Shown here in pieces: positions 33,910 through 45,121 of a DNA stretch of 48,999 nucleotides. The notes below the pieces were generated by a model. It did no database searches and was not told the origin of the DNA. It saw only the letters and a program-made list of their open reading frames with translations. The first letter of the stretch is position 1. Every line of letters starts with the position of its first letter. Source of the DNA: Paludibacteraceae bacterium (GTDB taxonomy: Bacteria; Bacteroidota; Bacteroidia; Bacteroidales; Paludibacteraceae); the NCBI GenBank assembly GCA_024399835.1, contig JAKSNK010000012.1, positions 1 through 48,999 of the forward strand. Direction: 5' to 3'. The translations under genes were made by a program, and so were the position numbers.

Positions 33910-34476
33910 ATGGCTTATCCACAACCCAACCCCAATCCTGCGACCCCTCGTCGCGGACGCGTAGAAAAAGAAATGCCGAACAGGATTAACGATAAAATCC
34001 GCGGCGTGAGTCAAGTTCGCCTTGTAGGCGACAATGTTGAGCAGGGTATCTACTCTTATCAGGAGGCAATCCGCATCGCGGATGACATGAATCTTGATTT
34101 GGTAGAGATTAGTCCCAATGCGGATCCTCCCGTATGCCGAATTATTGATTATCAGAAGTTCCTGTATCAAAAGAAGCGTAAGGAAAAGGAGCAGAAAGCC
34201 AACTCGAAGAAAATCGATGTGAAGGAGATTCGCTTCGGACCTCAAACCGATGAGCATGACTATCAGTTCAAATTGAAGCATGCGATGGAGTTCCTGAAGG
34301 ACGGCGATAAAGTGAAGGCGTATGTTTTCTTCCGTGGCCGTTCCATCTTGTTTAAAGAACAAGGCGAGGAATTGCTGGCACGATTCTGCCAAGATTTGGA
34401 AGAGTGCGGCAAGCCCGAAGCAACGCCCAAACTGGAGGGCAAGCGCATGATTGTAATGCTCGCACCTAAGAAATAA
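33910..34476 (+). CDS. infC: Translation initiation factor IF-3
   Basis: A 188-residue protein with the two IF-3 domains. The N-terminal domain covers about residues 25-100 ([19 protein letters not shown], then [20 protein letters not shown] at the linker) and the C-terminal domain about 105-188 ([20 protein letters not shown]). A Pro-rich leader of about 20 residues precedes the first domain. IF-3 binds the 30S subunit, prevents premature 50S joining and checks initiator tRNA. It starts with ATG rather than the rare codon used in enterobacteria, so that form of autoregulation is not expected. It is first in the classic infC-rpmI-rplT operon. Confidence 0.97.
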   Translation: MAYPQPNPNPATPRRGRVEKEMPNRINDKIRGVSQVRLVGDNVEQGIYSYQEAIRIADDMNLDLVEISPNADPPVCRIIDYQKFLYQKKRKEKEQKANSKKIDVKEIRFGPQTDEHDYQFKLKHAMEFLKDGDKVKAYVFFRGRSILFKEQGEELLARFCQDLEECGKPEATPKLEGKRMIVMLAPKK

Positions 34477-34484
34477 GGGTGCTA

Positions 34485-34544
34485 AACATAACATCAACAT
34501 AACATGAAGAACGGTCGTTAGGCCACCAATGGCTGCCTAAGACC
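34485..34544 (+). promoter_or_regulatory. infC-rpmI intergenic repeat and hairpin
   Basis: An 11-bp direct repeat (AACATAACATC and AACATAACATG, 34485-34506) precedes a stem. GGTC-g-TTAGGC (34513-34523) pairs with GCCTAAGACC (34535-34544). No T run follows, so it is not a terminator. A leader structure for control of L35/L20 is possible. Confidence 0.45.
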
Positions 34545-34577
34545 TAATTATTAATAACAATTTAAATTTATAACAAA

Positions 34578-34775
34578 ATGCCAAAGGTAAAAACTAATTC
34601 CGGTGCTAAAAAAAGATTCACTCTTACCGGAACCGGTAAGGTAAAGCGTAAACACGCTTACCACAGTCACATTCTGACGAAGAAGACCAAAAAGCAAAAA
34701 CGTAATCTTGATCACGTTGCTATGGTCGACCAAACGAACATGCGTAGTATCCGCGAAATGCTGTTGCTGCGCTAA
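34578..34775 (+). CDS. rpmI: 50S ribosomal protein L35
   Basis: A 65-residue, highly basic protein. It opens with [20 protein letters not shown] and continues with [20 protein letters not shown], the standard L35 sequence. It is a structural protein of the large ribosomal subunit. It sits between infC and rplT, with a 101-nt upstream gap that holds a direct repeat and a hairpin, and a 28-nt gap to rplT. Confidence 0.97.
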   Translation: MPKVKTNSGAKKRFTLTGTGKVKRKHAYHSHILTKKTKKQKRNLDHVAMVDQTNMRSIREMLLLR

Positions 34776-34803
34776 GTATTAACCACCAAAAAATTTACAG
34801 ACT

Positions 34804-35154
34804 ATGCCAAGATCAGTAAATCACGTAGCTTCTCGCGCTCGCCGCAAGAAGATCATGAGACTCACAAGAGGTAATTTTGGTGGCCGTGCCAACGTTTGGA
34901 CTGTCGCCAAGAACACACTGGAGAAAGGTCTCCTTTACGCTTATCGCGATCGTAGAAACAAGAAACGCAACTTCCGCGCTTTGTGGATTCAGCGTATTAA
35001 CGCAGCCGCTCGCTTAGAGGGACTGAGTTACAGCCAGTTGATGGGTGCGTTGAAGAAAGCAGGTATTGTCATCAACCGCAAGGTGTTGGCTGACCTCGCT
35101 ATGAACCAGCCGAAAGCATTCAAAGCTATTGTTGACAAAGCTAAGAAAGCGTAA
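34804..35154 (+). CDS. rplT: 50S ribosomal protein L20
   Basis: A 116-residue, Arg/Lys-rich protein with the L20 signature. It opens with [20 protein letters not shown] and has the long basic N-terminal helix and the globular C-terminal part ([20 protein letters not shown]). L20 is needed early in 50S assembly, and in other bacteria it represses its own operon by binding the mRNA leader. It ends the infC operon and is followed by a terminator. Confidence 0.97.
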   Translation: MPRSVNHVASRARRKKIMRLTRGNFGGRANVWTVAKNTLEKGLLYAYRDRRNKKRNFRALWIQRINAAARLEGLSYSQLMGALKKAGIVINRKVLADLAMNQPKAFKAIVDKAKKA

Positions 35155-35172
35155 ACATTCTGTGACAAAATG

Positions 35173-35204
35173 AAAAAAGGCGAACCGAACGGCTCGTCTT
35201 TTTT
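35173..35204 (+). terminator. Terminator of the infC operon
   Basis: A stem built from AAAAGGCGA-CCG and CGG-TCGTCTTTT, with small internal mismatches, ends in six T residues. Confidence 0.75.
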
Positions 35205-35217
35205 GTTGGTTAGGGTT

Positions 35218-35300
35218 TGACAAACTTGGGAAATTTGGCAAACTTGGGAATTTTGGTAATCCCTATGAGTTCCGCAAGTTATGTGAGTTTGGCAAGTTCG
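35218..35300. repeat. AACTTGGGAAATTTGG-type repeat at the dapA 3' end
   Basis: Two clear 17-bp-spaced copies of CAAACTTGGGAA(A/T)TTTGG (35220-35256) are followed by looser copies (CCGCAAGTTATGTGAGTTTGG) that run across the dapA stop codon and its last residues (ELAKLT). Confidence 0.6.
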
Positions 35301-36232
35301 GCATGTAAATCTGCCTCAAGTTGGTCTGAAGCAGGGACGAGAGGAAGACGAAGGGTGTTGGAAACAAGTCCTTTTTGACTCAAAACCGCCTTGATGCCTG
35401 TGGGATTCCCTTCGCGGAACAACAAATGCACCAATTCGGCATATCGTGCCTGCAATGATTCGTCCTGTTGACGGACAATCTGCCCGAACTCACATGGAAA
35501 AGCGTTGGATGCCACGCTGATTAGTCCGCTACCTCCTGCCTGCATCACTTCGACCGCTATGCCGTCGTCTCCGCTGATGACCATCAAAGGTGCTTCATCT
35601 GTGCTTTCGCCGTCGGTTCGCCGTCGGCTCGCCGTCGGCAAGATACCGTTCGACCGTCGGTCGACCGTCGGCAAAGACCCTACTAAACCCAACAAGTGAT
35701 GTATCTGCTCAAGGTTACCGCTTGCCTCCTTGATGCCTATCACTTTGTCCGGCATGGTTTGCCAAATGCGGATGACCGTTTCGGGCAGCATATTGACCCC
35801 CGTTCTTCCCGGTACATTATACAAAATGACAGGCACGGGACTCGCCTCTGCTATTGCTACAAAATGGCGGTACAGTCCCTCCTGATTGGGTTTGTTGTAA
35901 TAGGGGCACACGCTGAGAACCGCGGCAAAGTGCGCCTGTATCCATTCTCTCTGCTCGTGTAATGTATGCACGACTTGTGCCGTGCAGTTGCCTCCGCAAC
36001 CCAATACCAGCGGCAAACGCCCTGCTACACGGTCGATAATAAACTGACCGACCGACCGTTTTTCTTCGTCGGTCATGGTGGCTGCTTCGCCCGTGGTGCC
36101 TAACACTACCAAATAATTCACATGATGGGCTATTTGCTCGTCCAACAGCCGTTCCAACGATGCAAAATCAATCTCACCGTCCGGCTTGAACGGCGTAATC
36201 AATGCCGTGCCTAATCCGCGTAATTGTTCCAT
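35279..36232 (-). CDS. dapA: 4-hydroxy-tetrahydrodipicolinate synthase with an in-frame repeat insertion
   Basis: A 317-residue TIM-barrel enzyme starting MEQLRGLGTALITPFK. It condenses pyruvate with aspartate semialdehyde in lysine and diaminopimelate synthesis. Key residues are present: GTTGEAATM, the catalytic Tyr in ILYNVPGRTG and the Schiff-base Lys in VIGIKEASG. After this Lys strand, about 26 extra residues (including SLPTVDRRSNGILPTASRRR) are encoded by the family A repeat before the barrel resumes at PLMVISGDDG. Without them the length would be about 291, normal for DapA. The reading frame extends upstream to 36340, but the promoter at 36250-36281 excludes that start. It is expressed divergently from the nuclease gene. 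Confidence 0.95.
   Translation of the reverse strand: MEQLRGLGTALITPFKPDGEIDFASLERLLDEQIAHHVNYLVVLGTTGEAATMTDEEKRSVGQFIIDRVAGRLPLVLGCGGNCTAQVVHTLHEQREWIQAHFAAVLSVCPYYNKPNQEGLYRHFVAIAEASPVPVILYNVPGRTGVNMLPETVIRIWQTMPDKVIGIKEASGNLEQIHHLLGLVGSLPTVDRRSNGILPTASRRRTDGESTDEAPLMVISGDDGIAVEVMQAGGSGLISVASNAFPCEFGQIVRQQDESLQARYAELVHLLFREGNPTGIKAVLSQKGLVSNTLRLPLVPASDQLEADLHAELAKLT
35607..35688. repeat. Family A repeat inside dapA
   Basis: Three (T/C)TCGCCGTCGG units (35607-35639), an 11-bp spacer, two TCGACCGTCGG units (35651-35672) and the CAAAGACCCTACTA flank. It has the same ingredients as at 14254-14363, with the two subtypes in swapped order relative to coding direction, and is translated in the same PTVDRRS phase. 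Confidence 0.87.
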
Positions 36233-36249
36233 TTGTTCGAAATTTTGTG

Positions 36250-36281
36250 CAAAGATAAGGAAAAATTTGGATATATCCAAA
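36250..36281 (-). promoter_or_regulatory. dapA promoter (half of a symmetrical divergent pair)
   Basis: Minus-strand TTTG (36281-36278), 20-bp spacer, TATCTTTG (36257-36250), 18 bp before the dapA ATG at 36232. Confidence 0.78.
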
Positions 36282-36297
36282 TAATTTTGTAACTTTG
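36266..36297 (+). promoter_or_regulatory. Promoter of the nuclease-ligA operon (half of a symmetrical divergent pair)
   Basis: TTTG (36266-36269), 20-bp spacer, TAACTTTG (36290-36297). Its TTTG and that of the dapA promoter are the two ends of the perfect 16-bp palindrome TTTGGATATATCCAAA. Confidence 0.78.
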
Positions 36298-36320
36298 CAC
36301 GCTCAAGTGATAAATTCATA

Positions 36321-40081
<3,761 letters not shown>

Positions 40082-40082
<1 letters not shown>

Positions 40083-40504
40083 TGTTTGAGCATAAGACCA
40101 TTCGTTGGATAGTATTGATAGCCATTGTCGGGATTCTCGTTTATGTGCTGATTCTGTTGAAGGGCGAGGACGGGCGTTCCATCCTTTTTCACCCCGTTAC
40201 TCCGCAGCAGGAGTATGTGACGGCGGATGTGGATAGTGCTATCGAGCGCCGCAATATGCGTCGTGCCAACAATGCCAACGAGCGCAAAGATACGATTATC
40301 AAATACGAATCCAATGTCTCTTTTATCGCCACATCGGATTCGGACTCGCTGGCGATGTATGAGGTGCATCGTGAGACTGCGCATGCGGTCAATCTGGATT
40401 TGACCGAAGAGAAAGAGCATGTATTCTTTACATGGGATGATATTACTGCCTATTTCCGGTTTATAGGCGAAACGATAGGAAATATATTTAATAAAAAGAA
40501 ATAG
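40082..40504 (+). CDS. Single-pass membrane protein of unknown function
   Basis: A 140-residue protein with one N-terminal membrane helix (IVLIAIVGILVYVLILL, residues 10-26). A charged periplasmic or cytoplasmic stretch follows, rich in Arg/Asn/Glu, and a C-terminal amphipathic segment ends GNIFNKKK. No family is recognised. It overlaps DUF6913 at TAATG and lies 2 bp before the aminopeptidase gene. The compact spacing shows that it is part of the operon and probably real. Confidence 0.7.
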
Positions 40505-40506
40505 AT

Positions 40507-42318
40507 ATGACTGTTAATGAGCGTGTGTCCGCCTTGCGGGTACTGATGAAAAAGAACGGATTGTCGGCATACATTATCCGAGGCACCGACCCTCATGCCA
40601 GTGAGTACATGGCTCCGCATTGGATGGAAATGTCATGGATTACCGGCTTTTTAGGCGAGTCGGGTACTGCCGTTGTTACGATGGACCAAGCGTTGCTGTG
40701 GACGGATAGCCGGTATTATTTGCAAGCCGGCGAAGAGTTAAAAGGGTCGGAATATAAACTGATGCGTGAGAGCGATGTTGATTGCCCCACTATAGCCGAA
40801 TGGCTGCTTTCAACTTTCAACTTTCAACTTTCAACTAAAATAGGTGTCAATCCTGAAATGTACAGCATAGACGGCTACCGCCTGCTGCAAACCGAACTGG
40901 AAGACGGAGGTTTGCGCCTGATGTCTATTGACCTGATTGCTCCTATATGGACAGAGGGACGCCCCGACATTCCCATGAACCCGTTGTATATTTACGAGGA
41001 CTGCTATGCCGGCGAGCGCGTGGGCGCTAAACTTGAGCGCGTGCGTGACATGCTGTCTGCCCATCGTTGCGATGCGTTGGTAATAGCCGAACTGGACGAG
41101 ATAGGTTGGCTGTTGAATATACGCGGCACGGATGTTGATTATACGCCTTGCGTGATTGCTTATTGTGTGGTGGAAAAGACCCGTTGCACATTGTTTGTCG
41201 ATTCGCGCAAAGTCTGCGATGCCGATGCCGCCGTATTGCGTGGCAAAGGGGTCGAACTGATGCCTTATCATGCCGTGTTTGATTATTTGAAAAATATCTC
41301 TGCCACGCGTGTGATGATGGACGGCAATCGTGTGAACGAAGCGCTGTACGAGTGTGTGTTGTCGTCGGTCAGTCATGCGGCATGCAAAGTGGTGACTCCC
41401 AGTCCGCTGCAGGTGATGATGTCTGTCAAGAACGATATCGAGTTGGCTGGTACGCGCCTTGCCATGCGGCAGGATGCTGTTGCCCTGACGCGCTTCTTCC
41501 GTTGGTTGGAAACGGAAGCACTTCAGTCGCCTCAGACGGAGATTACCTTGGCAGACCGGTTGCACGCTTACCGTGCTATGGGTACGCACTTTACGGACGA
41601 GAGTTTTGGCACGATAGCCGGTTGGAATGCCAACGGCGCTATTGTGCATTATGCCGCCAAACCCGAATCGTGTGCTGCTATTACAGGCAATGGCGTATTG
41701 CTGCTTGACTCGGGCGGACAGTACCTGGACGGAACTACCGATATAACCCGTACCGTGTGGGTAGGCGACGAAAAAGCTATTCCTGCCCAACTCAAACGCG
41801 ACTTTACTTTGGTGCTCAAGGGACATATAGCCCTTGCTCGTGCACGCTTCCCGAAGGGCACGCGAGGCAACCAGTTGGATGTGCTGGCGCATCAGTTCAT
41901 GTGGGCGGAAGGTGTGACTTACGGACACGGTACGGGGCACGGAGTGGGGCACTTTATGGGCTGCCACGAGGGACCGGCTAATATCCGTACGGATAATAAT
42001 ACCAATCCTATTCATTTGGGCAATGTCTTCTCCGACGAACCGGGTATTTACCGTGCCGGCGAATACGGTATTCGTACCGAGAACCTGATTGCCACGCGCC
42101 AAGCCGCTCCTTCGCCCCGTAGTACGGGAGAAACTTATTACGAATTTGAAACACTCACGCTCTGTTTCTACGATAAACGCCTGATGGAGTTCTCTATGCT
42201 CACGCCTGACGAGGTGGCATGGATTAACGACTACCATGCTTGGGTGGAACGCGAGGTAACTCCGTTGCTCAACGAGGACGAAGCAGCGTACTTGCATACC
42301 AAATGTTTACCCATTTAA
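40507..42318 (+). CDS. M24-family aminopeptidase P with a 7-bp repeat insertion
   Basis: A 603-residue enzyme of the long aminopeptidase P type. It has two N-terminal creatinase-like domains (about 1-310), the catalytic pita-bread domain (about 315-540) and a C-terminal extension typical of the long form. Metal ligands are visible: Asp in LDSGGQYLDGTTDITRT, His in GHGTGHGVGHFMG, and Glu in FSDEPGIYRAGEYGIRTENL. It removes N-terminal residues preceding proline, in the cytoplasm. The stretch STFNFQLSTK in the first N-terminal domain comes from four TTTCAAC units (40808-40835) and adds about nine residues without disturbing the frame. Its TAA stop lies within the 8-bp repeat that leads into nadC. 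Confidence 0.94.
   Translation: MTVNERVSALRVLMKKNGLSAYIIRGTDPHASEYMAPHWMEMSWITGFLGESGTAVVTMDQALLWTDSRYYLQAGEELKGSEYKLMRESDVDCPTIAEWLLSTFNFQLSTKIGVNPEMYSIDGYRLLQTELEDGGLRLMSIDLIAPIWTEGRPDIPMNPLYIYEDCYAGERVGAKLERVRDMLSAHRCDALVIAELDEIGWLLNIRGTDVDYTPCVIAYCVVEKTRCTLFVDSRKVCDADAAVLRGKGVELMPYHAVFDYLKNISATRVMMDGNRVNEALYECVLSSVSHAACKVVTPSPLQVMMSVKNDIELAGTRLAMRQDAVALTRFFRWLETEALQSPQTEITLADRLHAYRAMGTHFTDESFGTIAGWNANGAIVHYAAKPESCAAITGNGVLLLDSGGQYLDGTTDITRTVWVGDEKAIPAQLKRDFTLVLKGHIALARARFPKGTRGNQLDVLAHQFMWAEGVTYGHGTGHGVGHFMGCHEGPANIRTDNNTNPIHLGNVFSDEPGIYRAGEYGIRTENLIATRQAAPSPRSTGETYYEFETLTLCFYDKRLMEFSMLTPDEVAWINDYHAWVEREVTPLLNEDEAAYLHTKCLPI
40808..40835 (+). repeat. TTTCAAC 7-bp tandem repeat inside the aminopeptidase gene
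   Basis: Four perfect copies of TTTCAAC. They encode part of STFNFQLST in the first N-terminal domain, away from the metal site. Confidence 0.85.
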
Positions 42319-42353
42319 CCAATTAACCGATTAACCAATTCCCCGATTTACCA
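42313..42353 (+). repeat. Family B 8-bp repeat spanning the pepP stop and nadC start
   Basis: Five consecutive 8-bp units (ATTTAACC, AATTAACC, GATTAACC, AATTCCCC, GATTTACC) begin at the aminopeptidase stop and end one base before the nadC ATG. They form the whole intergenic spacer and leave no Shine-Dalgarno-like site. Confidence 0.8.
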
Positions 42354-43214
42354 ATGAATACTACCGAATTAAACAAATTGATTGACCTCTGGTTTGAAGA
42401 GGATATACGCGACGGTGATCATACTTCGCTCAGTTGCATACCTGAGACGCAAATGGGTACGCAACAGTTGATAATCAAGGCAGACGGTATCCTTGCCGGC
42501 GTAGAGGTGGCTAAGGAGATTATTCGCCATTTTGACCCCGAGTTGCAGTTTGAGGGCTTTATTGCCGACGGTGCAGAGGTGCATAAGGGCGATATCGCTT
42601 TCCGTGTGACGGGCAAGGAGTTGTCGCTTTTGCAGGTTGAGCGCACTATGCTCAATATCATGCAGCGCATGTCCGGCATTGCCACTACCACTCATCGTTA
42701 TCAGTCTCTGATAGCCGATACCAAGTGCCATGTGCTGGATACACGCAAGACGACACCGGGACTGCGTTATTTGGAGAAGGAAGCCGTGCTGATTGGTGGC
42801 GGTATGAACCATCGTATCGGACTGTTTGACATGATTCTGCTCAAGGATAACCATGTCGATTTTGCAGGAGGTATAACCAATGCCCTTGTGCGTGCGCGTG
42901 ATTATTGTATTAGGAATAATAAGGACCTCCGCATCGAGATTGAGACGCGCAATCTCAAGGAGATAGAGGAGGCATTGCGAACCAATATCCCCGATCGTAT
43001 CATGTTGGACAATTTCTCGCCCGAACGGACGGCGCAAGCGGTTGATTTTATTCGCAATTGGACTTGCGGTAAGTACATCGAAATCGAGTCCAGTGGCGGT
43101 ATTACCATTGATACGCTGCGTGACTATGCTGTCTGTGGCGTGGACTTTGTGTCTGTGGGCGCACTTACTCATAGTGTCAAATCGTTGGATATGTCATTTA
43201 AAGCCGTAAAATAA
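42354..43214 (+). CDS. nadC: Quinolinate phosphoribosyltransferase (carboxylating)
   Basis: A 286-residue enzyme of NAD synthesis that converts quinolinate and PRPP to nicotinate mononucleotide. The N-terminal sandwich domain covers about 1-110. The barrel carries the family motifs RKTTPGLRYLEKEAVLIGGG and HRIGLFDMILLKDNH, IEIETRNLKE, and IESSGGITIDTLRDYA with the late SVGALTHS. All substrate-binding Arg/Lys/His positions expected in these motifs are present. No nadA or nadB is in the window. It overlaps argS at TAATG. Confidence 0.96.
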   Translation: MNTTELNKLIDLWFEEDIRDGDHTSLSCIPETQMGTQQLIIKADGILAGVEVAKEIIRHFDPELQFEGFIADGAEVHKGDIAFRVTGKELSLLQVERTMLNIMQRMSGIATTTHRYQSLIADTKCHVLDTRKTTPGLRYLEKEAVLIGGGMNHRIGLFDMILLKDNHVDFAGGITNALVRARDYCIRNNKDLRIEIETRNLKEIEEALRTNIPDRIMLDNFSPERTAQAVDFIRNWTCGKYIEIESSGGITIDTLRDYAVCGVDFVSVGALTHSVKSLDMSFKAVK

Positions 43215-45079
43215 TGAAATTAGAAGAAATACTTAAATCTCAAGTCATAGAGGCGGTTAAAGCCCTCTACCAAATCGAAGCAACGGATTCGATGATTCAG
43301 TTGCAGAAGACCCGTCCCGAGTTTGAGGGACATATTACATTGGTGGTCTTCCCTTTTGTCAAACTTGCCCGCAAAGCGCCTGCCATGGTGGCGCAGGAGA
43401 TAGGTGACTACCTTACCGGTTCCCCGATTCACCCCTTTCCCGATTCCCCGATTCACCGATTCACCGGTTCACCGCTAATCAGCTCCTTTAACGCCGTTCA
43501 GGGCTTCCTCAATCTCACTATTGCCGATTCGTATTGGTTGCAAGTCCTTGGCGAAATAGCCGATGATCCTCATTACGGTATGGTGTCTCCTTCGGAGGAA
43601 ACCCACGGAAGGGGCTTGATGATGGTCGAATACTCCTCTCCCAATACCAATAAACCCCTTCATTTGGGGCATGTGCGCAACAATCTGCTGGGCTATTCAA
43701 TCGCCAAGATTCAGGAGGCAAACGGCTGGCAAGTGGTCAAAACGAACATTGTCAACGACCGTGGCATACATATCTGCAAATCCATGTTGGCATGGTTGCG
43801 CTTCGGCAATGGCGAGACGCCCGAAACAAGTGGCAAGAAGGGTGACCACCTCATTGGCGATTACTATGTGCGCTTTGACAAGGAGTACAAAAAGGAAGTC
43901 GCTGACCTGATGGCACAGGGCATGGACGAAGATACTGCCAAGCGCGAGGCGCCGCTCATGAAGGAGGCACAAGCCATGTTGTTGCGTTGGGAACAGGGCG
44001 ACCCTGAGGTGCGTGCGTTGTGGGAGAAAATGAATAGTTGGGTCTATGCCGGTTTTGACGAGACTTATCGCATGATGGGTGTCAGTTTCGACAAGATTTA
44101 TTACGAGTCCAATACTTACCTTGAGGGCAAGTCCGAAGTTGAGAAGGGACTGCAGTCGGGTGTTTTCTACCGCCGTCCCGATAATAGTGTTTGGGCGGAC
44201 CTCACCCCGGACGGCTTGGACGAAAAACTCTTGCTTCGCCAGGACGGCACTTCGGTCTATATGACGCAGGATATCGGTACTGCCAAACTGCGTTTCCGGG
44301 ATTATCCTATCGACAAGATGGTTTATGTCGTGGGCAACGAGCAGGAGTATCATTTCAAGGTTTTGTCTATCTTGCTGGACCGTCTGGGTTTCCCCTTTGG
44401 CAAGGAACTCGTGCATTTCTCTTACGGTATGGTCGAACTGCCTAACGGCAAGATGAAGAGCCGTGAGGGAACGGTTGTGGATGCCGATGACCTGATGGCA
44501 AGCATGATTGCCGACGCCAAGGAGATTAGCAAGGACAAGGTCAATACATTGCCGGATATTACCGAGCAGGAGGCGGACGATATTGCCCGCAAGGTCGGAC
44601 TGGGTGCGCTCAAGTATTTTATCCTCAAGGTCGATCCGCGCAAGAATATGCTGTTCAACCCTGCCGAGAGTATTGATTTCAATGGCAATACGGGACCGTT
44701 TATCCAATATACCTATGCCCGTATTCAGTCTGTCTTGCGCAAATCCGATTCCCCGCTTCCCCGATTCACCGATTCCTCGATTCCCCGATTCACCGATTCA
44801 CCGATTCACCTCAACTCCAAGGAGTTGTCGCTCATTCAGCGCTTGAGCGAGTTCCCCTCTGTGGTCCGTCAGGCAGGTGATGAGTTTTCTCCGGCGGTTA
44901 TCTGTAATTATGCGTATGCGTTGGCGCAGGATTTCAATTCGTTCTACCATGATTATTCGATTTTGAACGAGGAGAACGGTCAGGTGCGTGCTTTGCGTAT
45001 CATGTTGTCTGCTTCGGTGGCTAAGGTGATTGCTGCGGCGATGTCTCTGCTCGGTATCGAGGTCCCCGAACGCATGTAG
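43214..45079 (+). CDS. argS: Arginyl-tRNA synthetase carrying two repeat-encoded inserts
   Basis: A 621-residue class I synthetase. It has an N-terminal additional domain (1-110), a Rossmann catalytic core with SSPNTNKPLHLGHVRNN (HIGH-type motif) and GKMKSREGTVVDADDL (KMSKS-type motif), and a C-terminal anticodon-binding helical domain. Two stretches are foreign to the family: SPIHPFPDSPIHRFTGSP in the N-terminal domain (about residues 74-92) and SDSPLPRFTDSSIPRFTD with SPIHL between the core and the anticodon domain. Both are encoded by the family B 8-bp repeat. The inserts avoid catalytic motifs. Relatives are, from memory, about 20-25 residues shorter. It lies between nadC and GH105 in one operon. 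Confidence 0.96.
   Translation: MKLEEILKSQVIEAVKALYQIEATDSMIQLQKTRPEFEGHITLVVFPFVKLARKAPAMVAQEIGDYLTGSPIHPFPDSPIHRFTGSPLISSFNAVQGFLNLTIADSYWLQVLGEIADDPHYGMVSPSEETHGRGLMMVEYSSPNTNKPLHLGHVRNNLLGYSIAKIQEANGWQVVKTNIVNDRGIHICKSMLAWLRFGNGETPETSGKKGDHLIGDYYVRFDKEYKKEVADLMAQGMDEDTAKREAPLMKEAQAMLLRWEQGDPEVRALWEKMNSWVYAGFDETYRMMGVSFDKIYYESNTYLEGKSEVEKGLQSGVFYRRPDNSVWADLTPDGLDEKLLLRQDGTSVYMTQDIGTAKLRFRDYPIDKMVYVVGNEQEYHFKVLSILLDRLGFPFGKELVHFSYGMVELPNGKMKSREGTVVDADDLMASMIADAKEISKDKVNTLPDITEQEADDIARKVGLGALKYFILKVDPRKNMLFNPAESIDFNGNTGPFIQYTYARIQSVLRKSDSPLPRFTDSSIPRFTDSPIHLNSKELSLIQRLSEFPSVVRQAGDEFSPAVICNYAYALAQDFNSFYHDYSILNEENGQVRALRIMLSASVAKVIAAAMSLLGIEVPERM
43418..43473 (+). repeat. Family B repeat inside argS, first site
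   Basis: Seven 8-bp units (consensus GATTCACC/GATTCCCC, one degenerate CCTTTCCC) read through in the ArgS frame as an Ile/Pro/His/Phe/Ser-rich peptide. Confidence 0.87.
44747..44810 (+). repeat. Family B repeat inside argS, second site
   Basis: Eight 8-bp units of GATTCACC type (GATTCCCC, GCTTCCCC, GATTCACC, GATTCCTC ...), encoding a Ser/Pro/Arg/Phe/Thr/Asp peptide ahead of the anticodon-binding domain. Confidence 0.87.
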
Positions 45080-45085
45080 AATAAC

Positions 45086-45121
45086 TTGCTCAACCTGCTC
45101 AATATGCTCAACCTGCTGTTG
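45086..45121 (+). repeat. CTCAACCTG 9-bp repeat forming the GH105 start
   Basis: Units CTCAACCTG, CTCAATATG, CTCAACCTG and a partial CTG lie directly after the argS stop and encode LNL/LNM/LNL triplets. A related sequence (CAATCTGCC, CTCAATCTG) recurs at about 46603-46630 and 46909-46936. Confidence 0.65.

Noticed and set aside
40831-42297. 488-residue frame antisense to aminopeptidase P
   Set aside because: The sense gene has complete M24 motifs, and the antisense frame has no initiation or family signal.
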